A stretch of 64,000 bases of DNA from Xenococcaceae cyanobacterium MO_167.B27 (lineage in GTDB: Bacteria > Cyanobacteriota > Cyanobacteriia > Cyanobacteriales > Xenococcaceae). Both the position numbers and the translations under genes were made by a program. The DNA is taken from the NCBI GenBank assembly GCA_030065935.1, contig JASJCP010000006.1:1-64000 (forward strand). Direction: 5' to 3'. Below are positions 34,885 to 45,048 of the stretch, one piece after another. The notes under the pieces are model-generated. The model was not told where the DNA came from and did not search any database. It was given only the letters and a program-made list of their open reading frames with translations. Each line of letters begins with the position of its first letter. Positions within the stretch are counted from its first letter, which is position 1.

Positions 34885-35121
34885 TTAAAGACTCGCGTGA
34901 CTACCATCACAAAATGGCGAATTTTTAGTATTTTTGCACAAACACATAGCTACTTTCTTTTCTTCAGTAATTGTAAATTCCATTGGTGTAAAAGAAGTTC
35001 CTTGATGAGAACCATCACAAAAGGGTTGCTTACTGGAACTACCGCAACTACACCAGTAGTATTTTCCTGGTTTTAAAGTCATTAATTGGGGTTTAGTATC
35101 TGCAATTACAGGTTTTGTCAC
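34885..35121 (-). CDS. double CDGSH iron-sulfur protein
   Basis: The protein carries two CDGSH motifs, WCSCGSSSKQPFCDGSHQG and MCLCKNTKNSPFCDGSHAS, each with the three cysteines and one histidine that hold a 2Fe-2S cluster. This tandem type occurs in bacteria and in MiNT/CISD3 proteins and is linked to redox or iron handling. I choose the GTG at 35121 (78 residues, VTKPVIADTKP); longer frames upstream translate an AT-rich promoter region shared with the divergent LysR gene. An ATG inside (LMTLKPGKYY) is another option. Confidence 0.82.
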   Translation of the reverse strand: MTKPVIADTKPQLMTLKPGKYYWCSCGSSSKQPFCDGSHQGTSFTPMEFTITEEKKVAMCLCKNTKNSPFCDGSHASL

Positions 35122-35236
35122 GGTGTTATTGGTAAAAAATTTGTTGCTTTGAAGTTGATACTGATATTGTATATTGAATCTATTTTGAAGACAATATACA
35201 ATTTTAAAGACACAATGTTTCTTTAAAAGCGACAAT

Positions 35237-36136
35237 ATGATGGATAAATTTGACAGTATGCAAGCTTTTACAAAAGTTGTGGAAGCAGGTGGATTTGCAG
35301 CAGCAGCTAGAAAGATGAATCTATCTCGTTCAGCAGTTAATAAATTAGTGATTAATTTAGAAAAACAATTAGGGGTGCAACTGTTATATAGAACTACACG
35401 ACAAGTTACCCTGACGGATACTGGTAAAGCTTTTTATGAAAGGTGTCTTAGCATCCTGGGAGATGTACAAGAAGCAGAGTTAGAAGCATCACAAAACAAT
35501 ACTCAACCCAAAGGAACTTTTAAAATTAATGCACCCATGTCTTTTGGGATATCCAAGTTGGGTTCTTTAGTAGCAGATTTTATGGCTCAATATTCTGATA
35601 TTAAAATTCAGTTGATTCTAGAAGATAGATTTGTTGACCCTATCAGAGAAGGTTATGATTTTGTGATTAGGATTGCTGCAAAAACAGAATCACCCAATTT
35701 AGTTAATAATCCCATAGCACCGATTAAAAGAGTTTTGTGCGCTGCGCCTAGTTATTTAGAAGCGAAAGGAATCCCCACTCATCCAGAACAATTAGCCAAT
35801 CATTCTTGTTTACACTACGGTTATTTAGCTACTAATAGTCAGTGGTTACTGAGGAATTCAGAACGAGAATGGAAAGTTCCAATCCATGGTGTTTTCTCTT
35901 CTAATAATGGAGAAGTTTTAAGAGATGTGGCGGTTCGGGGTTTAGGAATTACTCTTTTGCCGAGTTTCATTGTGGAACAAGAATTACAAACTGGTAAATT
36001 ACAAGTTGTTTTACCTGAGTACAATCCACCAGATGTGTTTCTTTGGGCAGTTTATCCTGTAAATCGTCATCTTTGTGCTAAAAATAAACTATTTACCCAA
36101 TTTTTGAGCGATCGCTTTGCCCATAGCAACTTATAA
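35237..36136 (+). CDS. LysR-family transcriptional regulator
   Basis: The 299-residue protein has a LysR helix-turn-helix (DSMQAFTKVVEAGGFAAAARKMNLSRSAVNKLVINLEKQLG) in its first 50 residues and a substrate-binding-like C-terminal domain ending in QFLSDRF. It belongs to the CrgA/DmlR-like subgroup by its FKINAPMSFG opening. It is divergent from the CDGSH gene with a 115-bp shared promoter region, so it likely controls that gene and perhaps the pirin. Two adjacent ATG codons form the start. Confidence 0.93.
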   Translation: MMDKFDSMQAFTKVVEAGGFAAAARKMNLSRSAVNKLVINLEKQLGVQLLYRTTRQVTLTDTGKAFYERCLSILGDVQEAELEASQNNTQPKGTFKINAPMSFGISKLGSLVADFMAQYSDIKIQLILEDRFVDPIREGYDFVIRIAAKTESPNLVNNPIAPIKRVLCAAPSYLEAKGIPTHPEQLANHSCLHYGYLATNSQWLLRNSEREWKVPIHGVFSSNNGEVLRDVAVRGLGITLLPSFIVEQELQTGKLQVVLPEYNPPDVFLWAVYPVNRHLCAKNKLFTQFLSDRFAHSNL

Positions 36137-36365
36137 TTATCTACAATCAAACTACTGACTAATTGCTGATTATGGGGACTGGGGACTGCTTTCAAGGGTA
36201 TGATTTTTAGATTTGAAGGTTGAGATGGGCAGAGGGAGCAGAGGAAGCAGGGGAGGCAGGGGGAGAAAACCCTATTTTCTCGTTCTAACTGGAGTAAATA
36301 TTGACAACTTTATTAAAATCATACCCCTGAGAGGATGGGGGGTACTGGGATGACTGGGGGTGGTT

Positions 36366-36417
36366 GATGATAACTGATAACTGATAACTGATAACTGATA
36401 ACTGATAACTGATAACT
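36366..36417. repeat. tandem TGATAAC repeats, 10-bp period
   Basis: The unit TGATAACTGA recurs with minor offset about five times and ends exactly before the start codon at 36418. A purine-rich GCAGAGGAAGCAGG stretch lies upstream at about 36227-36267. The whole 36137-36417 gap has no gene. The repeat replaces any normal ribosome-binding site for the next gene. Confidence 0.85.
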
Positions 36418-36627
36418 ATGACTATTTGGGTAAATGAACAAATCGATCCTTGCGGAATTGTCTATTCTTGTATTGCTTGTTGTGATGAACAAGCTGCAAA
36501 AGACTGTCATCACAATTGGCAAACTAGTTTAACAGAAGCACAAAAACAACAAGGGTGGGTTGCTCGTCTGAGAACAGTTGATTCTTGGGATGATGTTCCT
36601 GTAAATGCTTTGAAATTAAGTTTTTAG
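36418..36627 (+). CDS. small conserved cyanobacterial protein
   Basis: The 69-residue protein contains four cysteines (DPCGIVYSCIACCDE and AKDCHHNW) and ends with WVARLRTVDSWDDVP. It looks like a small cyanobacterial protein family I have seen annotated only as hypothetical. The cysteine spacing could hold a metal or cluster. The start follows directly on a tandem repeat without a Shine-Dalgarno sequence. A short GACAG/CTGTC hairpin followed by TTTTTT at about 36655-36680 may end its transcript. Confidence 0.65.
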   Translation: MTIWVNEQIDPCGIVYSCIACCDEQAAKDCHHNWQTSLTEAQKQQGWVARLRTVDSWDDVPVNALKLSF

Positions 36628-36760
36628 GGAAATAGTTAACAAATGAAACAAGTTTGACAGGCTGTCTATTGATTTTTTGAGGTAGTTTCGGCATCTATGA
36701 AAAACCAACGCCTGAAAAGGTAAATCTTTTAGGTTCACTATCTACTCTCAATTTAACTGT

Positions 36761-37669
36761 ATGATCTTTTTGCGCCGAGTCTTCTTAAGTAGCTTGTTGT
36801 CAATTCTTGCTGTAACTTTCTGCTTCAGTTCACCAGTTTCGGCTATATCTGATGGAAATAGTCAGCATATATTCGACTCCGCTTTGGAAAATATCCGTCA
36901 ACAAAACTATCAAGATGCTCTTATGGGCTTGACTAAGGTAATTAACTTCAATGATGATTTAGTTGGTGCAGCTTATAGCGATCGCTGTTTAGTTAATTTA
37001 CAACTACAACAGTATCTAGATGCAGAATCAGACTGCACTATGGCAATTGAGTATAACCAAGATAACTTAGAAGCTCATCTGAATTTGGGGTTAGCCTATT
37101 ATCGTTTAGGGGAATCAAAACAGGCAATTTCTCAATATAATAAAGTCATTAAAAGCGATCGCCACGACTATCGAGCTTTTTACAATCGGGGATTAGCCCA
37201 TTTTGCCCTCAAAGATTATCCAGCAGCAATAGCAGACTATAATCTAGCTATGATGTCTCACCAGGAAATCAAAGAGGAGCAAAAAACCTTAATTTATAAC
37301 GATCGCGGTGTAACTTATTGGATGTTAGGAGATTATTCTAATGCAGTTGCCAATTTTAATCAGGCGATCGATTTAGAGCCAGATAATTATACTGCTTACT
37401 TTAATCGTGGCTGCCTTTACCATCTGCAAAACAATTATATAGCAGCTATTGAAGACTTTACCGAAGTGATAAGACTCAATCCTGACTTGACTAAAGCATA
37501 CGTTAATCGAGCGATATTGCATCATACATTGGGACAAAATTACAATGCTTTTGAGGATTTAGAGATTGCTCTGAAGCAATATAAACAGCAAGGAAATAAT
37601 ACTGCTTATCACAAGATTTTAGCGTTCAAGCAAGCTCTGCGTCAGTCTCAACCCAGTCAATTTGCCTAA
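36761..37669 (+). CDS. secreted TPR-repeat protein
   Basis: The 302-residue protein has a signal peptide (about 1-28, LSSLLSILAVTFCFSSPVSA) and seven or so TPR units (about 33-290) with repeated A..DYN.A, YNRGLAHF and AYFNRGCLYH patterns. It probably acts in the periplasm or thylakoid lumen as a protein-protein scaffold; the partner is unknown. It is convergent with opcA. Confidence 0.85.
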   Translation: MIFLRRVFLSSLLSILAVTFCFSSPVSAISDGNSQHIFDSALENIRQQNYQDALMGLTKVINFNDDLVGAAYSDRCLVNLQLQQYLDAESDCTMAIEYNQDNLEAHLNLGLAYYRLGESKQAISQYNKVIKSDRHDYRAFYNRGLAHFALKDYPAAIADYNLAMMSHQEIKEEQKTLIYNDRGVTYWMLGDYSNAVANFNQAIDLEPDNYTAYFNRGCLYHLQNNYIAAIEDFTEVIRLNPDLTKAYVNRAILHHTLGQNYNAFEDLEIALKQYKQQGNNTAYHKILAFKQALRQSQPSQFA

Positions 37670-37759
37670 CAATACCAAATTTAACTCCGCAAATCTTGCA
37701 GCTAATACTCTTTATCAAAAGTAACTGGAAACGAAGGTAGGTTTGGTTAAAGCATAGTG

Positions 37760-37806
37760 CAACCCAACAATTCTTGGTATAGGTTGGGTTTTGTCCTTCT
37801 TATACC
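37760..37806. repeat. dispersed hairpin repeat, second copy
   Basis: CAACCCAACA and a GGTTGGGTT arm frame a hairpin followed by TTGTCCTTCTTATACC, closely matching 25430-25480. Both copies are intergenic. Confidence 0.55.
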
Positions 37807-37930
37807 AAATCTGATAACAATAGTATGCTTATTTTTATAGTCTGCGTAGGCAGACTGAGCCTGTATAGCAGTAGGTTTTAACCTATCAGCTATAAGTATA
37901 ATTTCTACATCACCAAGAAATTAATGTCTT

Positions 37931-37961
37931 GGCTAAAAGAAAAAGTCCTCTTAAGAGGACT
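37931..37961 (-). terminator. intrinsic terminator of the opcA operon
   Basis: The perfect 18-bp palindrome AGTCCTCTTAAGAGGACT (37944-37961) is followed on the minus strand by TTTTCTTTT. It lies 76 bp beyond the opcA stop and is a good intrinsic terminator for that strand. A second hairpin, CGAAACT / AGTTTCG at 37998-38013, lies closer to the stop. Confidence 0.75.
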
Positions 37962-38036
37962 AAACTGTGGTTTATATTAGACTTTGTGTATTAGCCACGA
38001 AACTTGAGTTTCGCGACTGTTTTGGGTTAAGTATTG

Positions 38037-39404
38037 CTATTGATTTCCTAACTCTAATATTTTGACTGTTACTGCCATACTTTCTTCATACAATACCTCT
38101 CTACCCCAACGCTGTAGTTGTTGTCCGAGTAAATCTTCGGTTTTTTGGTCGAATAAAGGTGCAACCTGCTGAATATAGCAAGACTGTGCGCCTCCTCCTG
38201 CTTCCATCCGCATACAACCAGTAGTGCTAGAACACAAGACAGTACAGCAATCAGCATCCAGATTAGTAGAACTTAAACGCAAGCTAATTAAGTCTCCTGG
38301 GATTTCTCCCCAGTCAGCAATAGGAATAGCTGCTAATTCTGCGGTGATTTCTTGATTGTGAGAGTCACTAAATTTAACTCTACAGATGTCATAATCTCCA
38401 CCCTCTTTATCGTATGCAGTAGGAGTCCAGTTTAAACGAGAAGCAAGCCATCCCAAGAACATTAAAGCTTGTGTTTGATTACCTTTTTCGTAGTCAATAG
38501 TTACTTTGTCTATCTCATAGATATAGGCTCGTCTTTCAGGAGGATCGAAAGCTTCAGCGGATAATTCTTGCCAAGGTGCAAGTCTGCGCCAGTTAAGATC
38601 GGCTAAAATTACTCCTTGTTGAATCATTTTGGCAACGCAAGCTAGGTCTGATTCAGGATTAGTAAAACTACTAGAATCAAAAATGATACTATCACAATAG
38701 CTTTCTAAACGTTTGAATAAAGGATTATCAGCAACAGGAGTCGCTTTCCACCAAACAAACTTTGGTAAGCCTCCGATAGTAAGTTCGGTGATGATTCCCC
38801 CGATTCTTTCTAGGGCTTCTACTGTTCCACTAAGAGTAATATACTCACAACAGATCATATTATCTTTGTCCTTTTTATTAACAGGACAATAAGCAGATAC
38901 CTGTGCTTTTACTCCATCGTCTTGTCCTAAACTGGGTACAAGAGCAATGACTCGACAGGGATGAGCAGCAGCAATCGCATCAGCTACAGCCCCTTGGGAG
39001 TCAGCAGAGTATTGAATAGCAGGAGTTTGATTTTCAGTCGAGACACTATCTTCTGATTTAGCTTCAGCAAACTTAGCTTGTAGTATCGATAATAATTCGG
39101 GGCTAGCTTTTCCTGTAACTTCCATCCCATAGGCTTTTTGAGCAGCAGTAATTGCAGCTTCGTTTCTGGGTCCTACAATGCCATCAATTGGCCCAGTATA
39201 AAATCCTAATGCTGCTAACAGTTGTTGTGTGCCATCAGGTTCATAAACAATCAGACTAAAAGTGGTTGCTCTAGAGGCTGCTGCGCCTTCTTCGTCCCCA
39301 CTAACGGAAGTCCACAGCGAGCGCAATTCCGCTTCGATTTCTTCAATGGAAACATCTTTGGGAGTTTGAAGCGATACAATAGGTGATGCTTTTGTAGTAA
39401 CCAT
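38037..39404 (-). CDS. opcA: glucose-6-phosphate dehydrogenase assembly protein OpcA
   Basis: OpcA is the redox-responsive activator of cyanobacterial glucose-6-phosphate dehydrogenase. The 455-residue protein has an N-terminal region with a peptidoglycan-binding-like repeat (about 55-110, LGFYTGPIDGIVGPRNE) and the conserved OpcA domain (125-455) with several cysteines (VSAYCPVNK, MICCEYITL, DADCCTVLC). Those cysteines fit the known thioredoxin control of the family. It follows zwf on the same strand with a 76-bp gap holding AGTAGTT repeats. Confidence 0.95.
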   Translation of the reverse strand: MVTTKASPIVSLQTPKDVSIEEIEAELRSLWTSVSGDEEGAAASRATTFSLIVYEPDGTQQLLAALGFYTGPIDGIVGPRNEAAITAAQKAYGMEVTGKASPELLSILQAKFAEAKSEDSVSTENQTPAIQYSADSQGAVADAIAAAHPCRVIALVPSLGQDDGVKAQVSAYCPVNKKDKDNMICCEYITLSGTVEALERIGGIITELTIGGLPKFVWWKATPVADNPLFKRLESYCDSIIFDSSSFTNPESDLACVAKMIQQGVILADLNWRRLAPWQELSAEAFDPPERRAYIYEIDKVTIDYEKGNQTQALMFLGWLASRLNWTPTAYDKEGGDYDICRVKFSDSHNQEITAELAAIPIADWGEIPGDLISLRLSSTNLDADCCTVLCSSTTGCMRMEAGGGAQSCYIQQVAPLFDQKTEDLLGQQLQRWGREVLYEESMAVTVKILELGNQ

Positions 39405-39480
39405 TTTGCCAGTAGTTAGTAGTTAGTAGTTAGTAGTTGGTGGTCAGTTCCTACTGTTACTGACCAGGATTGAACTAAGA

Positions 39481-41010
39481 TTATAATCTGCGCCAACTTC
39501 TGCCCTCTCTTTCGAGGAGAAATTCTGCTTCTGTAGGTTGCCAAGTTCCTGCTTCATACTGAGGGATTAAGTTAGGATCGTAGGGAGACTCCCAAGCATT
39601 GAGTACGGGAGTCACAATCCGCCAAGCTTCTTCTACTTCATCTGCACGAGTAAAGAGAGTTTGATCTCCTAGCATACAATCTAGTAATAAGCGGTGGTAA
39701 GCATCTGCTGTTGCCATACCAAAAGATGACCCATAACTGAAGTCCATATTAACGGTGCGAGTCCGTAAGTCAGCACCAGGCATCTTAGCTTCAAAGTTTA
39801 AAGATATGCCCTCATTGGGTTGTATCCGCATAGTAAGAATATTGGGGTTTGTTTGTTGGGCTGCGGATTTGAAGATGAGTAGAGGTACTTCTTTGAAATG
39901 AATCGAAATTTCGGTAACTTTTTTCGGCATCCGTTTTCCTGTACGGAGGTAAAAGGGTACACCTTTCCAGCGCCAGTTATCGATCATTAATTTCATAGCA
40001 ACAAAAGTTGGAGTAAGAGACTCAGGATTAACCCCGTCTTCTTCCCGATAACCTTGTACAGGCTTGCCTTTCATCCAACCTGCACTATATTGCCCCCTAA
40101 TGGCAGATTTTTCTAAGTTACTGACATCAGCAATATTAGTTGCTTGCAGTACCTTAGTTTTTTCACTGCGGATACTATCAGCATCCAAAGCATTGGGAGC
40201 TTCCATCGCAGTAATAGCGAATAGCTGCATTAGGTGATTTTGCAACATATCTCGTAATGCGCCAGAAGTTTCGTAATAACCAGCCCTTTCTTCTACACCA
40301 ACTGTTTCTGCCACAGTAATCTGAACATGATCGACAAATTGGCGATTCCACAAGGGTTCAAAAATGGCATTACCAAAGCGAAATACCAAAATATTTTGTA
40401 CTGTTTCTTTCCCGAGATAGTGATCGATGCGATAGACTTGCTGTTCTTGACAAACTTTCTGCACTACACGGTTTAGAGACTTGGCGGAAGCTAAATCTTT
40501 GCCAAAAGGCTTCTCAATTACAATGCGGTGCTTAACAGGATCGGCTAACATTCCTGCTGCACCTAGCTGTTTGAGGGCTGGTTTAAAGAATCGGGGAGAT
40601 ACAGAAAGATAAAATACTCTGTTACCTCTTGTTCCCCTTTTTCCGTCTAATTCTGCTAAAAATTCCTTTAATTTCTCATAACTTTCCGGTTGATCCATGT
40701 TGCCAGAGTGATAGAACAAACCTTCTTGAAAGTCGTTCCATAGTTCCTCTGAATCAATACCATCGCTAAATTGTTCAATACCTTCTTTAAGATGTTGACG
40801 GAAATACTCATGACTCCAATCACGACGAGCAACCCCCACTACAGTTATTTCTGGAGGTAGTCGGCGTTCTTTTTTGAGTTTATAGATAGCAGGAATTAGT
40901 TTTCTTTGGGTTAAGTCTCCTGATGCCCCAAAGATTACCATAATCAAGGGTTCGGCAGTTCTTTCTTGTTGTAAACCTACTCTTAGGGGATTTTCTAGTA
41001 TTGCAACCAT
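39481..41010 (-). CDS. zwf: glucose-6-phosphate 1-dehydrogenase
   Basis: Zwf oxidises glucose 6-phosphate to 6-phosphogluconolactone with NADP, the entry to the oxidative pentose phosphate pathway used at night. The 509-residue enzyme has the nucleotide-binding [14 protein letters not shown] (28-41), the EKPFGKDL strand and the active-site RIDHYLGKE. The ATG at 41010 gives the normal cyanobacterial N-terminus. The order fbp-tal-zwf-opcA is a classic cyanobacterial cluster. Confidence 0.97.
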   Translation of the reverse strand: MVAILENPLRVGLQQERTAEPLIMVIFGASGDLTQRKLIPAIYKLKKERRLPPEITVVGVARRDWSHEYFRQHLKEGIEQFSDGIDSEELWNDFQEGLFYHSGNMDQPESYEKLKEFLAELDGKRGTRGNRVFYLSVSPRFFKPALKQLGAAGMLADPVKHRIVIEKPFGKDLASAKSLNRVVQKVCQEQQVYRIDHYLGKETVQNILVFRFGNAIFEPLWNRQFVDHVQITVAETVGVEERAGYYETSGALRDMLQNHLMQLFAITAMEAPNALDADSIRSEKTKVLQATNIADVSNLEKSAIRGQYSAGWMKGKPVQGYREEDGVNPESLTPTFVAMKLMIDNWRWKGVPFYLRTGKRMPKKVTEISIHFKEVPLLIFKSAAQQTNPNILTMRIQPNEGISLNFEAKMPGADLRTRTVNMDFSYGSSFGMATADAYHRLLLDCMLGDQTLFTRADEVEEAWRIVTPVLNAWESPYDPNLIPQYEAGTWQPTEAEFLLEREGRSWRRL

Positions 41011-41479
41011 GTTTTTAGGGAATAGGGAATAGGGAATAGGGAATAGGGATTGGAGTGTATGTTATTTTTGTCTCTCCCCCTTTCCCTGTCTTAGAAGTTA
41101 TAGCAGTCGAAGTAACGGTTAGGACAATAGGAAATAATTTCACGCTCCAGGCGAATCTCCCCTTGATCCCCCCTTAATAAGGGGGATAGGCGCAGAGGAA
41201 TTAAGAGATGTCCTTATCTATGATTCGATTGCTATATCTTTCAAATCTCATACCGAGTTGCATTCGCTCTTTGTAATTTTACTCTCTGCGTTACCCCTCT
41301 TCCCAAGGAGGGATTAAGGGGGGGATCGCGAGATAATCTTGTCTTATGACAAAGCAAATCAGTATCAGAAAGCTACATTCAATCCCCCTTAGTTTGTCCT
41401 CCCAGGGATGGAGGATATATATATGCAAGGGGGATCGAAAACTTAAAACTGAGTTAAATCTAATTCTCACACCACCGTC
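41011..41479. other. 469-bp gap in the pentose-phosphate cluster with dispersed repeats
   Basis: No gene is visible. It holds GGGAATA repeats just upstream of zwf (41017-41048), an inverted repeat CCCCCCTTAATAAGGGGG near 41173-41190, and related AAGGAGGGATTAAGGGGG and GCAAGGGGGATCG stretches near 41311 and 41424. These look like a family of CCCTTAATAAGGG-type repeats; zwf probably has its own promoter here. Confidence 0.55.
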
Positions 41480-42619
41480 TTAGACAGTGGCGAGTTGTTT
41501 AACTTTGGCTTCGAGAGATGACATTAATGATTCAAAGGGCTTGATGAATTTATCGATCCCTTCTTCTAGTAGTTCGTCCATAACTTCATTAATATCAATG
41601 GCAACATCATCATGTTTCAGACTACTCATAACCTGATTAGCTGCATCAATGTTGCTTTCGATGCGGTTAGCAGGATCGCAGTGATCGGCACAAGCTTCAA
41701 TAGTGTTGGGAGGTAGAGTATTAACTGTATCAGCCCCTACTAGTTCATCAACATACATTACATCACTGTATTCAGGATTTTTTGTACTGGTGGAAGCCCA
41801 CAATAAACGTTGTACTCTTGCTCCTTTATTGGCTAAGGTTTGCCATCTGTCACTACCAAAGATTTCTTTGTATTTTTGGTAAGCAATTTTGGCATTAGCG
41901 ATCGCAACTTTCCCTTTTAAACCGCTCAGTTTTTCAACATTACCCCCTGCTTCCATTTTAGCGTCGAGGCGATTATCCATATTAGTATCAATACGACTGA
42001 GGAAGAAACTGGCAACCGAAGAGATTTTACTAACATCTCCTCCTGCTTCCGCGAGTTTTTCTAAACCGCGAATATAAGCCCAAGCTGTTTCTACATAGCT
42101 TTCTACAGAGAATAGTAAAGTAACATTAACATTAATTCCTGCTGCAATAGTTGCTTCTACTGCTGGTAAACCTTCAGGAGTACCAGGGATTTTAATCATC
42201 ACATTAGGGCGATCAATCGCATCATAGTAACGACGAGCTTCGGAAATTGTCGTTGCAGTATCTTTAGCAATAGTAGGAGGTACTTCAATACTTACATAAC
42301 CGTCTAAACCGTTGGTTTGTTCATAGACAGGTAAGAAAATATCGCAAGCATTACGAATATCAGTAAATACTAAATCTTCATATATTTCATCTACAGATTT
42401 ACCAGCCTTAATTCCTGCTTCGATATCTGCATCGTAAATCTGATTACCAGCGATCGCTTTTTCAAAAATTGCAGGATTGGAAGTGATCCCACAAATTCCT
42501 CTATTGGTAATTAATTCTTTAAGTTCTCCAGACTCAATAATATCTCGACTCAGATTATCCATCCAGATACTTTGACCATAGGTATTTTCAATCTCAAAAA
42601 TTGGTTTAGAAACTACCAT
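41480..42619 (-). CDS. tal: transaldolase
   Basis: Transaldolase moves a dihydroxyacetone unit between sugar phosphates in the pentose phosphate pathway. The 379-residue protein is the long bacterial type, with ITSNPAIFEKAI near the N-terminus and the Schiff-base lysine in NVMIKIPGT (about 143). KVAIANAK and the ASTSTKNPEYSD segment are also present. It lies between fbp and zwf in the same direction. Confidence 0.95.
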   Translation of the reverse strand: MVVSKPIFEIENTYGQSIWMDNLSRDIIESGELKELITNRGICGITSNPAIFEKAIAGNQIYDADIEAGIKAGKSVDEIYEDLVFTDIRNACDIFLPVYEQTNGLDGYVSIEVPPTIAKDTATTISEARRYYDAIDRPNVMIKIPGTPEGLPAVEATIAAGINVNVTLLFSVESYVETAWAYIRGLEKLAEAGGDVSKISSVASFFLSRIDTNMDNRLDAKMEAGGNVEKLSGLKGKVAIANAKIAYQKYKEIFGSDRWQTLANKGARVQRLLWASTSTKNPEYSDVMYVDELVGADTVNTLPPNTIEACADHCDPANRIESNIDAANQVMSSLKHDDVAIDINEVMDELLEEGIDKFIKPFESLMSSLEAKVKQLATV

Positions 42620-42902
42620 GTTTATTTACTCCTATTCGTTGTTCGTCAATAGCTGATGAGGGTTCATTATTAGGCTGATATACATTTAATTGGCACAATT
42701 TTAAGTCTCGTAAAAAAGCTTTATAGCAGGGGAAAATAACAAAAAATAAAGTTTCATCTATCCGCTTGCTTACCATTACCCTTTACAGGGTTTATGCTTC
42801 CTAACCATTCCTTCGATTGCTATAATCTTTGTTCCCCGTCCGCCTTCTACGGCACACCAAAACCCGTGCAATTAGAATTAAGACCAGCTTACTAGCATGA
42901 CT

Positions 42903-44009
42903 TTATACCTTAGCCACCCTCTCTGGCTCTTGGTTTTTCTGAGTATCTGTCTCTTTTGTTCCTATATCAGTTTGTCTCCTTCTCCAATCTTGAATAAAAG
43001 ACTCTACTAACTCCACATCCTCTGTACTACCTATAACTAGAGGACTGCGAGCGTGTAACTTATCTGGTACAACATCTAATAATCTTTGTGTTCCAGTACT
43101 GGCTTTTCCTCCAGCTTGTTCAATCAACATTGACAAAGGAGCAGACTCATAAAGTAAGCGTATTTTACCGTTAGGATTATTGGTTGTACCAGGATAGAGA
43201 AATACTCCACCTTGTAACAAAATACGGTGAATATCTCCTACCAACGCCCCACTGTAACGAGCCGTATAACCTTCGTGGCGATGAACATAACGGATATACT
43301 CCCTAATTGACTCATCCCATTGCCAATAGTTACCTTCGTTAACGCTATAAACTGGACCATGAGTAGGAATCTGGATATTCTCTTCTGCTAAAATAAACTC
43401 TCCCAAACTGGGGTCAAGAATAAAAGAGTGTACCCCTTTTCCGAGAGAATAAACTAAAACTGTAGAAGGTCCATAGAGAACATAACCTGCTGCAATTTGT
43501 TCATTTCCTGCTTGCAGCAAATCCTTAGCTTCTCCATCTAAATCTTCTCCTTGCTGCTGACGCAAAGAAAAAATTGAACCTACATTCAGATTAATATCTA
43601 CATTAGAAGAACCATCTATCGGGTCATAAAGCAGCGTATAACGTCCAATAGGACAATTTTCAGGTATATAATAGGGGTTCTCCATTTCCTCCGATGCCAA
43701 ACGACAGATTAAGCCACTTTGCTTAAATACAGAAATAAAAACATCGTTAGCATAAATATCCATCTTTTTGACGGATTCCCCTTGAACATTAGTTTCTCCT
43801 GTAAAACCTAACGCTCCAGCCATCAATCCCGCACGAGACAGACGACGAGAAACCAACTTAGCTGCTAAAGCAATGCGATTCATAATCGCACTAATATCTT
43901 GAGCTTCAGCAGTAAAACTAGAAAACTGTTGCAGAACATGACGAGACAAAGTAGTGCAGTCTCGATCTAAACTATGCTCTGGTATTATTGGTGGTTCTGG
44001 ATGCTGCAT
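42903..44009 (-). CDS. fbp: class I fructose-1,6-bisphosphatase
   Basis: This enzyme hydrolyses fructose 1,6-bisphosphate for gluconeogenesis and sugar regeneration. The 368-residue protein has the metal-binding [22 protein letters not shown] signature near 105-125 and [13 protein letters not shown] near 240. It is the first gene of the fbp-tal-zwf-opcA cluster; 283 bp separate it from tal. The 20-residue Arg/Gln/Lys-rich tail is longer than usual. Confidence 0.95.
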   Translation of the reverse strand: MQHPEPPIIPEHSLDRDCTTLSRHVLQQFSSFTAEAQDISAIMNRIALAAKLVSRRLSRAGLMAGALGFTGETNVQGESVKKMDIYANDVFISVFKQSGLICRLASEEMENPYYIPENCPIGRYTLLYDPIDGSSNVDINLNVGSIFSLRQQQGEDLDGEAKDLLQAGNEQIAAGYVLYGPSTVLVYSLGKGVHSFILDPSLGEFILAEENIQIPTHGPVYSVNEGNYWQWDESIREYIRYVHRHEGYTARYSGALVGDIHRILLQGGVFLYPGTTNNPNGKIRLLYESAPLSMLIEQAGGKASTGTQRLLDVVPDKLHARSPLVIGSTEDVELVESFIQDWRRRQTDIGTKETDTQKNQEPERVAKV

Positions 44010-44194
44010 ATATATATAATCCCTCTCAGAGAGAGTATCCTAGAAAAGCAAATTTCAGAATTGGTTAAACTAACAACTCCTAATTACTTTCTTCTACTCG
44101 TTTATATTAGAAAGGGATTTTGTTGGAGTACAACAACCTTAAGATCGACTTTAGGTTGTGGTTCTTTTTAGTCGGTAAGGGTTGCCTACTCAAA

Positions 44195-44392
44195 TCAATC
44201 TATAGAAATAGTTTTGGGACGATTATCATCATCATCATTGCTGTCTTTGGTGTATCCTTGTTTGGTTAACCAACCAGCAAGAGGTTCTTCATTAAGTTTT
44301 AGTTTCAACAACCCCGAAAAGAAACCACCAGAGAAAGCAACGGGTTGTTGTAAAAATTCTCGGCACACTGGGGACAATTCTGATAAAAACAT
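44195..44392 (-). CDS. small conserved cyanobacterial protein
   Basis: The 65-residue protein starts MFLSELSPVCREFLQQPVAF and continues SGGFFSGLLKLKL, then PLAGWLTKQG and an acidic tail. The pattern SPVCREFL..PVAF.GGF..GLL.L recalls a small cyanobacterial family of unknown function. An antisense frame of the same length exists but has no family resemblance. Confidence 0.6.
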   Translation of the reverse strand: MFLSELSPVCREFLQQPVAFSGGFFSGLLKLKLNEEPLAGWLTKQGYTKDSNDDDDNRPKTISID

Positions 44393-44452
44393 ACTATTCC
44401 AATCTAATTAGAAGGTTTTTTAAAAGATTTTAGCTTGTAAATTGAATTTATA

Positions 44453-44528
44453 ACCATCTTGCTAGAGGAGTCATGAAAAAATATCAAACAAGAATTCTAA
44501 CTTCAATTAAGCAAAAGTTCCTAGCTTG
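44453..44528 (+). repeat. duplicated fragment of the padR-membrane gene junction
   Basis: This segment closely matches the reverse strand of 15986-16060, which covers the padR stop and the first ~18 codons of the membrane protein; the last ~37 bp are identical. It reads MKKYQTRILTSIKQKFLAC before a stop 8 codons on. It ends 2 bp from the stop of the hypothetical gene at 44530. Confidence 0.85.
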
Positions 44529-44529
44529 T

Positions 44530-45048
44530 TTACTTTTGCTTGAGACTATCTAATAACTTGAGCAAATTTTCAGCACTGAGACTAACTTTAACTTCTAGCT
44601 TTTGCTGTTTGTCTTGCAGCAACAATAAATAGTTTTTTCCCACTGTTCCAGCGACGATTAAAGGATTATCCATATCGATAGTGTGATAAACAATTTCAGC
44701 TAATCCCACTCTTATGATTACTTGAGGCTGAGATTGGGGATAAATATAAAGCTTTTGGTGTTCTGTATCTAACTCTAACTTCCGTGCCGTGATATTTCTT
44801 TGCTGCTGTTGCTGATTTTTAGACCAATAAACTGTAATCCCTCTTAGTTGAGGTTGAGATAATACTAGTTTCTCATCGAAATTATTTTCTGTCTTCCAGT
44901 CTATTGCTGTAATGTCTTCGTGTTCGGGAATTAATCTTTGTTGCCAAGTAATTTCTTGCTCTGCTAACTTAGACCACCATTGAGCTACAGCATCTAAATT
45001 GTTGGAGTTTTGAGGATTATTGCTATTTTGTTCCCACACTATATTCAT
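44530..45048 (-). CDS. hypothetical protein coupled to an M23 peptidase
   Basis: The 172-residue protein has an Asn/Gln-rich N-terminus and a beta-rich remainder with LELDTEHQKLYIYPQSQP and KLEVKVSLSAENLLKLLDSLKQK. No signal peptide or membrane helix is visible. It overlaps the upstream peptidase by 4 bp (ATGA), so the two are translationally coupled. I do not recognise the family. A foreign padR-operon fragment abuts its 3' end. Confidence 0.65.
   Translation of the reverse strand: MNIVWEQNSNNPQNSNNLDAVAQWWSKLAEQEITWQQRLIPEHEDITAIDWKTENNFDEKLVLSQPQLRGITVYWSKNQQQQQRNITARKLELDTEHQKLYIYPQSQPQVIIRVGLAEIVYHTIDMDNPLIVAGTVGKNYLLLLQDKQQKLEVKVSLSAENLLKLLDSLKQK

Noticed and set aside
44214-44411. Plus-strand 65-codon frame opposite the small protein at 44195-44392
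   Set aside because: Ser-rich with no family likeness; the minus-strand product fits a cyanobacterial pattern better.
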